NCBI GenBank assembly: GCA_028819955.1 | Contig: JAPPKP010000159.1 | Location: forward strand, 1 to 7,611 | From: Rhodospirillaceae bacterium | GTDB lineage: Bacteria > Pseudomonadota > Alphaproteobacteria > UBA828 | DNA length: 7,611 nucleotides | Direction of reading: 5' to 3' | Shown: one piece after another, positions 1 through 5,584 of the stretch | Layout: every line of letters starts with the position of its first letter | How positions within the stretch are numbered: the stretch's first letter is position 1 | The notes under the pieces: generated by a model | Databases searched by the model: none | What the model was told of the DNA's origin: nothing | Seen by the model: the letters and a program-made list of their open reading frames with translations, nothing else | Made by a program: the position numbers and the translations under genes

Positions 1-1916
1 ATGAAGCGCCCGATAACGTCTGCTTCGATTGGGAAAACGGCAACAGGGATGCGGTCGAGGCGGCCTTCGCGAACGCGCACCACGTGACGACGCTCGACCT
101 CGTGGTCAACCGGCTCGTGCAGGTTCCCATGGAGGCCCGCGCCGTCAACGCCGAGTACGACGAAATAAGCGGGCGCTACACCGTCTATCTCTCAAGCCAG
201 AATCCGCACATGGCCCGCAGCCTGTTGGCGAACGACATCTTGCATGTGCCCGAGACCAAGGTGCGGGTCGTTGCGCCGGATGTAGGTGGAGGATTCGGTG
301 CCAAGAGCTTCGCCTATGGGGAGGAATGTATCGCCGCCTGGGCCGCCAGGAGATTGGGGCGTCCGGTCAAATGGACGTCCACCCGGTCGGAGAGCTTTCT
401 CACCGATTCGCAGGCACGGGATCATGTCACGCATGCGGAACTGGCCCTCGGTGCCGACGGGACCTTTCTTGCGCTACGCGTGAAGACGACGGCGAACCTG
501 GGCGCCTACCTGTCGACCTTTGGGCCGGCGATCCCAACGTTTTTCTTTACGACAATCTTGTCGGGCACCTATAGGACGCCGGCAATTCATTGCGAGATAA
601 GGGGCGTGTTCACGAACACCGTTCCGGTCGACGCGTATCGCGGCGCGGGCCGGCCGGAAGGTGCCCTGGTCGTCGAGCGCCTAGTTGAAAATGCCGCGCG
701 CGAGATAGGGATCGATCGCGCCGAAATTCGGCGGCGCAATTTCATCCCGAAAGACGCGATGCCGTACAAGACGCCGGTGGGCCTCGAGTACGATTGCGGC
801 GACTTCGCCACTCTCTTGGAGGAGGCGCTGAAGATCGGCGATTACCAGGGTTTCGAACAGCGTCAGAGCGAGAGCCGGGCGAAGGGCCGGCTGCGGGGAA
901 TCGGCATCTCGTCCTTTATCGAGAACGGGTCCATGGGACCGTCGAAACTGCTCGGTTCGTTCGGCTCCCGGGTCGGCTTTCCGGAGTCGGCGCAACTGCG
1001 TGTGCATCCTGAAGGCTCGGTGACGTTGTTCACCGGCAGCCATTCGCATGGACAGGGTCACGAGACCACATTCGCCCAGGTGGTCGCCGACCGCCTGGGC
1101 ATCTCCCTGAGCAAGATCGAGGTCGTCCACGGGGATAGCGATCAGATCCCCTTCGGGACCGGCACCTACGGCTCGCGCTCGATGGCGCTCGGTGGATCGT
1201 CGGCCTTTCTGGCGGTCGAAAAGGTAATCGAGAAGGGCAAGAGGATTGCGGCCCACCTTCTCGAAGCGAGCGACGTCGACATCGAATTCAAGGATGGTGC
1301 CTATGCAGTCGTGGGCACCGACAAATCGATGAGCTTTGAGGAGGTCGCCGGAGAAGCGTACCTGGTGCACAACTTTCCGCCCCAGGACGTCGAGCCCGGC
1401 CTGGACGAGACCGCGTTCTACGATCCGCAGAACATGACCTACCCCAACGGGTGTCACGTCTGTGAGGTCGAAATCGATCGAGAGACGGGCGAGCTGGAGA
1501 TTGCGCGATACGTCGTCGTCGACGACTTCGGGACGATCATCAATCCGATGGTCGTCGAGGGCCAAGTTCACGGCGCCCTCGCGCAGGGTATGGGCCAGGC
1601 GCTCCTGGAAAATGCCGTTTACGATCAGGATACGGGGCAGCTTCTGGCCGGCTCGTTCATGGATTACTGCATGCCGAGAGCAGGCTTCTTGAGCACTCTC
1701 GAACACGCGACCAACGAGGACAATCCGTGTACCCACAACCCTCTCGGCGTCAAGGGCTGCGGGGAGTCGGCAACCATCGGGTCTCCCGCCGCCGTGACGA
1801 ACGCGATCGTCGATGCGTTGTCCCCGCTCGGCATTACCCACATCGATATGCCGGCAACGCCGGAGAAACTGTGGCGCATCGTTCGGGAAGCGACAGAGGT
1901 GGGGCCGGCCGGATAA
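1..1916 (+). CDS. Molybdopterin-binding large subunit, xanthine dehydrogenase / form II CoxL-like (5' partial)
   Basis: Catalytic large subunit of a molybdenum hydroxylase of the xanthine oxidase family; it would bind the Mo-pterin cofactor and hydroxylate or oxidise a small substrate in the cytoplasm. The frame is open from base 3, and the first residues (EAPDNVCFDWENG) align with residues about 164-176 of the neighbouring paralogue, so about 163 N-terminal residues lie outside the window. An in-frame GTG at 84 is internal, not the start. Seen in order: the cofactor-loop motif GGGFGAKS (about 288-311), AYRGAGR (633-653), GQGHETTFAQ, a GTGTYGSRS loop (about 1158-1184), and GVKGCGE with the presumed catalytic glutamate at 1764-1766. 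AYRGAGR marks form II CoxL-like proteins; true CO dehydrogenases have AYxCSFR, so CO as substrate is not supported. It carries an extra segment of about 13 residues (near 930-985) absent from the paralogue. Its synonymous codons are less G/C-biased than those of the next gene. Family certain, substrate unknown. Confidence 0.93.
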   Translation, partial: EAPDNVCFDWENGNRDAVEAAFANAHHVTTLDLVVNRLVQVPMEARAVNAEYDEISGRYTVYLSSQNPHMARSLLANDILHVPETKVRVVAPDVGGGFGAKSFAYGEECIAAWAARRLGRPVKWTSTRSESFLTDSQARDHVTHAELALGADGTFLALRVKTTANLGAYLSTFGPAIPTFFFTTILSGTYRTPAIHCEIRGVFTNTVPVDAYRGAGRPEGALVVERLVENAAREIGIDRAEIRRRNFIPKDAMPYKTPVGLEYDCGDFATLLEEALKIGDYQGFEQRQSESRAKGRLRGIGISSFIENGSMGPSKLLGSFGSRVGFPESAQLRVHPEGSVTLFTGSHSHGQGHETTFAQVVADRLGISLSKIEVVHGDSDQIPFGTGTYGSRSMALGGSSAFLAVEKVIEKGKRIAAHLLEASDVDIEFKDGAYAVVGTDKSMSFEEVAGEAYLVHNFPPQDVEPGLDETAFYDPQNMTYPNGCHVCEVEIDRETGELEIARYVVVDDFGTIINPMVVEGQVHGALAQGMGQALLENAVYDQDTGQLLAGSFMDYCMPRAGFLSTLEHATNEDNPCTHNPLGVKGCGESATIGSPAAVTNAIVDALSPLGITHIDMPATPEKLWRIVREATEVGPAG

Positions 1917-2142
1917 GACTGCAAGCAGCGACACGGCTGAGATCACCTGCCCTGAACCGCAGACGGCCGGCGCGGTCGTGCGGGGCGACTAAGGACGGCT
2001 TTTCTCACCCGATGCAATACGGAGCCACCGGGACCGTAAGGCGTAGTCGAATGGTCGCTTGCAGATGTCAAGACCCCGTTTGTGCGTCCCGACCATGGCA
2101 GGCGGGAGCGCCGACCGGAAGGTAGACGGGGAGGCACACCTC
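1917..2142. other. Intergenic spacer between the two molybdoenzyme genes
   Basis: This 226-bp stretch contains no convincing gene, terminator hairpin or well-spaced sigma-70 promoter. Only the ribosome binding site at its right end is clear. The distance argues against translational coupling of the two genes. Confidence 0.5.
2128..2134 (+). promoter_or_regulatory. Ribosome binding site for the second molybdoenzyme gene
   Basis: GGGGAGG lies 8 nt before the ATG at 2143. This decides the start: the reading frame is open further upstream to a TTG at 2059, but the intervening 28 codons do not resemble the family, whereas the MGQFGVGQSVRRKED segment from 2143 is a typical N-terminus of these large subunits. 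Confidence 0.75.
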
Positions 2143-4485
2143 ATGGGGCAATTCGGTGTTGGGCAGTCCGTCCGACGCAAGGAGGATGATCTCCTTCTAA
2201 CAGGGCGCGCGCGGTTCCAGGACGATGTCAACTTGGAGGGCCAAGCCCATGCAGCCATCCTCAGATCGACGCACGCCCATGCCGAGATCCGGGTGCTCGA
2301 CACGGCCAAGGCGGTGGCCGCCCCGGGTGTCCTCGCGGTCTACACCGGAGCCGATGTTGCGGCCGCCGGCCTGACACCGCTCCCCTGCGTCGCCTTCCCG
2401 CGCACGGGCGCGCTCAAGCGGCGCGATGGCAGGGACGCCTTCTGCCCGCCACATCCGATAATCTCTGCGACGAGGGTAAGACATGTCGGAGACCCGGTGG
2501 CGATGGTGGTCGCCGAGACGCAGTTCGAGGCGCTCGCCGCCACAGAGTTGATCGACGTTGCCTACACGCCGCTCCCTGCTGTGACGGAGACGGCGGAGGC
2601 CGCAAATCCCGATTCGCCCCGGCTGTGGGACGAGGCGCCGAACAACATCTGCTTCGACTGGGAGAAAGGCGACCGGGCAGCGACAGAGGCTGCGTTCGCC
2701 GCAGCCGAGCGGATCGTTTCGCTTGACCTCGTTAACAATCGTGCGGTGGCCTGCACGATTGAGCCGCGTGGCGCAACCGGCGTCTACGACGACGCCGAGA
2801 AGCGCTACTCCCTCTATGTCAACTGCCAGCACATTTATCACGTGCGCAGCATGATCGCCGCGAGCCTTGGCATCGACGAGGCGGCGCTGCGGGTGATTTC
2901 GCCGGAGATGGGCGGCGGCTTCGGCATGAAATATTACGCCTATCCGGAGCACCCGCTGGTGCTGTGGGCGGCCAAGGCTCTCGGTCGGCCCGTCAAGTGG
3001 TACAGCGGGCGGACGGAGGCTTTTCTGAGCGACACTCAGGGGCGCGATCACGTCAGCCATGCCGAGCTTGCTCTCGATGCGACCGGCCGATTTCTTGGGC
3101 TACGTGTGCACACGATCGCCAATCTCGGCGCCTACTGCTCGGACCACGGGCCGCTCAGCCCTTCGATACTCTATTCCGAGATGCTGGGCGGGCCGTACGC
3201 GACGCCGGCGATCTTCGCCGAGGTGCAAGGCGTCTTCACCAACACGGTCTGGACCGACGCCTATCGCGGCGCCGGGCGACCCGAAGCCACCTACCTGATC
3301 GAGCGTCTGATCGACAAGGCGGCGAGCGAGCTGGGAATCGGCGCGGATGAGCTCCGCCGACGCAACTTTGTCCCGCCGGAGCGCATGCCCTACGCCGGGC
3401 CACTCGGGGTGACGTACGATTCCGGCGAGTTCGCGCGCAACGTCGACGACTGCATGCGGCTTGCCGACTGGGACGGCTACGCTGCGCGCCGCAGGGCAAG
3501 CGAGGCCCGAGGCCGCCTCCGCGGTATCGGCATGGCCGCCTACATCGAGAAGACCGGCACGCATCCGGTCGAGATGGCCGAGATTCGCTTCGACGAGAGC
3601 GGCCGGGTCAGCGTCTTCATGGGCACGATGTCGTCGGGCCAAGGCCATTACACGACCTTCGCCCAGCTCGTCGAGGAGAAGCTCGGGATCCCCTACGACG
3701 CAATCGACGTGATCCAGGGCGATACCGACAATCTGCCCGAGGGCGGCGGCACGGGCGGCTCGCGCTCCTCCTATGTCGGCGGCACGGCGATCCATCTCGC
3801 CGCCGAGAAGATCAAGGCGAAAGCGGCGGCTCTGGCCGCGCATTTACTGGAGGTCGCCGAGGCGGATCTGAGCTTCGAGGACGGCATTTTCAAGGTGGTC
3901 GGCACCGACCGCTCGATCGGCCTGCTCGAGCTCGCCGCAGCCGCCCGCGATCCGATCCACCTGCCGACTGGCATGGCGACGGGCCTCGACGAGCGCGGGC
4001 GGGCGGAGGTGACGAGCTTCACCTATCCAAACGGATGCCACATCTGCGAGGTCGAGATCGATCCGGAGACGGGAGCTATAGAGGTCGATCGCTACCTCTC
4101 GGTCAACGACTTCGGCACGGTGATCAACCCCATGGTCATCGCCGGTCAGGTGCATGGCGGCATCGCCCAGGGCCTGAGCCAGGCGCTCCGCGAGCACCAC
4201 GTGATTGACCGCGCAACCGGCCAGCCCCTGAGCACCTCGTTCATGGACTACGGGCTGATCCGCGCCGACGAGCTGCCGGCCTTCGAGCTTGCACGGCACG
4301 AGGTGCCCTGCCGGACCAACGTGCTGGGCGTGAAAGGCGGCGGCGAGGCCGGAACCGTGGGCGCGCTGCCCTGTTTCATCAACGCCGTGGTCGACGCCTT
4401 GGCGCCGCTCGGAATCGGGCACATCGACATGCCGGCGACGCCGGAAAGGATATGGCGCGCCATTCGGGACGCCGGCGGCGACTAG
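2143..4485 (+). CDS. Molybdopterin-binding large subunit, xanthine dehydrogenase / form II CoxL-like
   Basis: Complete catalytic large subunit (780 aa, normal for the family) of a molybdenum hydroxylase. Known relatives work as heterotrimers with an FAD subunit and a [2Fe-2S] subunit; neither is encoded in this window. The N-terminal a/b hammerhead domain begins with GQSVRRKEDDLLLTGRARFQDDV. The Mo-cofactor domains follow: GGGFGMKY at residues 257-264, AYRGAGR at 373-379, GQGHYTTFAQ, and GVKGGGE with the probable catalytic Glu735. AYRGAGR places it with form II CoxL-like proteins of uncertain substrate. There is no signal peptide, as expected for cytoplasmic members. It is clearly paralogous to the upstream gene (long shared blocks such as YPNGCHxCEVEID and HIDMPATPE), but the loop matching GTGTYGSRS reads GGGTGGSRS, so pocket shape may differ. 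The 226-nt gap from the upstream stop suggests separate translation and perhaps a separate promoter. Substrate not deducible. Confidence 0.95.
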   Translation: MGQFGVGQSVRRKEDDLLLTGRARFQDDVNLEGQAHAAILRSTHAHAEIRVLDTAKAVAAPGVLAVYTGADVAAAGLTPLPCVAFPRTGALKRRDGRDAFCPPHPIISATRVRHVGDPVAMVVAETQFEALAATELIDVAYTPLPAVTETAEAANPDSPRLWDEAPNNICFDWEKGDRAATEAAFAAAERIVSLDLVNNRAVACTIEPRGATGVYDDAEKRYSLYVNCQHIYHVRSMIAASLGIDEAALRVISPEMGGGFGMKYYAYPEHPLVLWAAKALGRPVKWYSGRTEAFLSDTQGRDHVSHAELALDATGRFLGLRVHTIANLGAYCSDHGPLSPSILYSEMLGGPYATPAIFAEVQGVFTNTVWTDAYRGAGRPEATYLIERLIDKAASELGIGADELRRRNFVPPERMPYAGPLGVTYDSGEFARNVDDCMRLADWDGYAARRRASEARGRLRGIGMAAYIEKTGTHPVEMAEIRFDESGRVSVFMGTMSSGQGHYTTFAQLVEEKLGIPYDAIDVIQGDTDNLPEGGGTGGSRSSYVGGTAIHLAAEKIKAKAAALAAHLLEVAEADLSFEDGIFKVVGTDRSIGLLELAAAARDPIHLPTGMATGLDERGRAEVTSFTYPNGCHICEVEIDPETGAIEVDRYLSVNDFGTVINPMVIAGQVHGGIAQGLSQALREHHVIDRATGQPLSTSFMDYGLIRADELPAFELARHEVPCRTNVLGVKGGGEAGTVGALPCFINAVVDALAPLGIGHIDMPATPERIWRAIRDAGGD

Positions 4486-4805
4486 CGACCGCGCGTCACT
4501 TTCCCAGGTTGTGTCCCAGAGCTCCTACACCACCTCTGGGGACACAATCCCCGGTGGCGTTCGGCCAGGGGATCGCGCCCGGCGGAAACCAGTGCCTTGT
4601 TTGCGAGCGCGAGCGCGCGAGCCTCTGCCAAGCCGACCGCCGGATAACCACCAAGGCCCAGGTCGCGGCGGCGCCCGTGGATCACGAATCGCTGCATCCA
4701 CGACCGAGAACCCGAGCCCGTTACCCGTAGATAGAGCCCGTTGCCGTCACCGTGCATGCCGGGCTTCTTGATCGCCTTGACCTTTGCGGCGGAGAGTCTC
4801 GCCAT
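4482..4805 (-). pseudogene. Truncated tyrosine-recombinase integrase (N-terminal arm-binding domain only)
   Basis: From the ATG at 4805 the translation MARLSAAKVKAIKKPG, then DGNGLYLRV, RSWMQRF, GLGGYP and LAEARALALANKALVSAGRDPLAERH is the characteristic N-terminal domain (DUF4102 type) of P4-like integrases, which binds arm-type DNA sites. Homology covers about 84 residues and ends near 4554. The remaining about 23 codons run through the palindrome and stop at 4482-4484, overlapping the last codons of the convergent molybdoenzyme gene. Full-length family members have about 400 residues, so the core-binding and catalytic domains with the R-H-R-Y residues are missing; the product cannot recombine DNA. 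It lies 140 nt downstream of tRNA-Ser on the same strand, the usual position for an integrase that targets a tRNA gene. The frame could be read further upstream, but that part overlaps the tRNA and has no family resemblance. Confidence 0.85.
4507..4550. repeat. 44-bp imperfect palindrome at the integrase break point
   Basis: Left arm GGTTGTGTCCCAGAG (4507-4521) and right arm CTCTGGGGACACAATCC (4534-4550) are inverted copies that differ only by two single-base gaps; the spacer is 12 bp. It begins 21 bp after the stop codon of the second molybdoenzyme gene. The integrase-like homology coming from the other side stops within about 4 bp of the right arm. No T-run follows on either strand, so it is not a standard intrinsic terminator, although it could still slow transcription after the upstream gene. 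It could also be the fused ends of a lost insertion sequence or a recombination scar. I do not recognise the element. Confidence 0.7.
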
Positions 4806-4883
4806 TCCCAGTCCCACATCAGCCCCACTTTGATGTAGGGTAACGTAGGATATCTCGCGGCAATGTTCAGGTCCGGAACATAG

Positions 4884-4908
4884 AGAAAAACCCCGGAAAT
4901 CCGGGGTT
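4884..4908 (-). terminator. Rho-independent terminator of tRNA-Ser
   Basis: On the - strand, AACCCCGGA (4900-4908 read in reverse) pairs with TCCGGGGTT (4889-4897) to form a 9-bp GC-rich stem with a very short loop, followed by a T-rich tail (TTTTTC overlapping the stem foot). It lies 36 nt beyond the tRNA 3' end and points in the same direction. On the + strand no T-run follows, so it acts in one direction. Confidence 0.82.
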
Positions 4909-4944
4909 CTCGTGGTATGCACAAGTATTGTCTGGAAGGGGGTA

Positions 4945-4975
4945 TGGCGGAGGGAGTGGGATTCGAACCCACGGT
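4945..4975 (-). other. Candidate integration site at the 3' end of tRNA-Ser
   Basis: The tRNA 3' end (T arm, acceptor strand and CCA) is the customary attachment core for integrases of the type represented by the nearby fragment. I found no second copy of this segment in the window, so the far end of any island would lie beyond the left edge. The assignment rests on position only. Confidence 0.35.
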
Positions 4976-5037
4976 ACGGCTTGTCACCGTACAACGGTTT
5001 AGCAAACCGCCGCCTTCGACCACTCGGCCATCCCTCC
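4945..5037 (-). tRNA. tRNA-Ser(GCT)
   Basis: A 93-nt cloverleaf with an encoded CCA end. The acceptor stem GGAGGGA pairs with TCCCTCC, with discriminator G followed by CCA at 4947-4945. The D arm starts GCCGAGTGG. The anticodon loop is TTGCTAA with anticodon GCT (complement of 5001-5003), which reads AGC and AGT serine codons. A long variable arm with a GTACGG/CCGTAC stem is the serine hallmark. The T arm is GTGGG-TTCGAAT-CCCAC. It has its own promoter upstream and terminator downstream and looks fully functional. Confidence 0.97.
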
Positions 5038-5060
5038 GGCGGTGTCCCGCATCGGCGCGG

Positions 5061-5104
5061 CCCTGCTGTTTACAGAGCCGGCCGGAACGCTGTCAACAAC
5101 AGGG
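5061..5104. repeat. 15-bp-arm inverted repeat overlapping the tRNA-Ser promoter
   Basis: CCCTGCTGTTTACAG (5061-5075) and CTGTCAACAACAGGG (5090-5104) are inverted copies matching at 13 of 15 positions, separated by 14 bp that contain CCGGCCGG. The right arm contains the -35 box and the left arm the -10 box of the tRNA promoter. It begins 8 bp past the SnoaL-like stop codon. It could be an operator, a transcript hairpin ending the aminotransferase operon (no T-run follows), or a consequence of similarity between the two promoter boxes. Confidence 0.6.
5069..5096 (-). promoter_or_regulatory. Promoter of tRNA-Ser (sigma-70 type)
   Basis: Read on the - strand there is a perfect -35 hexamer TTGACA (complement of 5091-5096), a 16-nt spacer and a -10-like TGTAAA (complement of 5069-5074). 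Transcription would begin near 5061, leaving a leader of about 24 nt before the tRNA 5' end at 5037. The promoter starts only 17 nt after the stop codon of the SnoaL-like gene. Confidence 0.72.
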
Positions 5105-5112
5105 CATGGTGC

Positions 5113-5511
5113 CTACTCCGGCGCCTCCTCGCCCGCGAATTTCCAGTAGGTGTCCTTGGTGACGACCTTGCCGTCGTCGTTCAGCTCCCAGATGTCGCAG
5201 CCGAGCCAGTTGATCGTGTTGCCGTTGGTCTCGGTGCCGGTGACGGTCCACTCGGAGCAGCCCCGGTTGCCGCCGACCCAGTGGCTGCGGATCTCCCAGT
5301 GCATGTCGGGGATGCTGCGGAAGCGCTTGCGCGCCATGGCGCGGATTTCGTCCAGCCCGCGCGCGCGTCCGCCCTCCGGCGGCACGCCCCGAGAGAGCAG
5401 CCAGGACGAGTCCTCGGCGAAGTGCCGGACAATACCCTCTACGTCATGCCGGTTATAGGCGTCGCAAACTTCGGTAATCACCACGAGATTGCGGCGTTCG
5501 CTATCGTTCAT
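5113..5511 (-). CDS. SnoaL-like / NTF2-fold family protein
   Basis: A 132-residue protein of the SnoaL / ketosteroid-isomerase-like superfamily: small cone-shaped proteins that act as isomerases, cyclases, hydrolases or ligand-binding proteins. Seen: an N-terminal helical part with the typical VCDAYNRHDVEGIVRHFAEDSSW pattern (residues about 15-37), a central ARGLDEIRAMARKRFRSIPDMHWE segment, and alternating C-terminal strands including WTVTGTETNGN and CDIWELNDDGKVVTKDTYW. The length is usual for a single-domain member. The start is supported by GAGGGAGAG on the - strand (5515-5523) just before the ATG. It lies 58 nt after the upstream aminotransferase on the same strand and is probably its operon partner. 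No membrane segment or signal peptide. The fold is well supported; the reaction and substrate cannot be told from sequence. Confidence 0.85.
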   Translation of the reverse strand: MNDSERRNLVVITEVCDAYNRHDVEGIVRHFAEDSSWLLSRGVPPEGGRARGLDEIRAMARKRFRSIPDMHWEIRSHWVGGNRGCSEWTVTGTETNGNTINWLGCDIWELNDDGKVVTKDTYWKFAGEEAPE

Positions 5512-5551
5512 TCGCTCTCCCTCACTATGTGGTGGCGCCGGCGGCCGCCCG

Positions 5552-5584
5552 CCCCCCCCCGCCGGGGCCTTACCCCGGGGGGGG
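5552..5584. repeat. Complementary C9 and G8 homopolymer runs around a stop codon
   Basis: C9 at 5552-5560 and G8 at 5577-5584 can pair, and GGGG (5564-5567) with CCCC (5573-5576) can form an alternative inner stem. The aminotransferase stop codon (5570-5572) lies between them, and the G8 run lies inside its last codons. No T-run follows on the - strand, so a standard terminator is not indicated. Confidence 0.6.

Noticed and set aside
84..86. GTG as start of the first molybdoenzyme gene
   Set aside because: The frame is open and family-like back to base 3, matching the neighbouring paralogue residue for residue; the true start is outside the window.
633..653. True CO dehydrogenase (coxL form I)
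   Set aside because: The active-site loop is AYRGAGR in both large subunits; form I requires the cysteine-containing AYxCSFR loop.
681..1946. Long open frame of 421 codons on the - strand
   Set aside because: It lies wholly antisense to the first molybdoenzyme gene, is Arg/His/Asp-rich as expected for a GC-rich shadow frame, and shows no family motif. The same applies to - strand frames at 2197-3060, 3100-3843 and 3844-4422.
2059..2087. TTGCAG as a -35 box before the second molybdoenzyme gene
   Set aside because: No acceptable -10 hexamer occurs at 16-18 nt spacing.
2059..2142. TTG at 2059 as start of the second molybdoenzyme gene
   Set aside because: The 28 extra residues do not resemble the family, and a good ribosome binding site precedes the ATG at 2143.
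4832..4853. Short direct repeat GTAGG near the integrase fragment as an integrase arm site
   Set aside because: Two 5-bp copies are too short to distinguish from chance.
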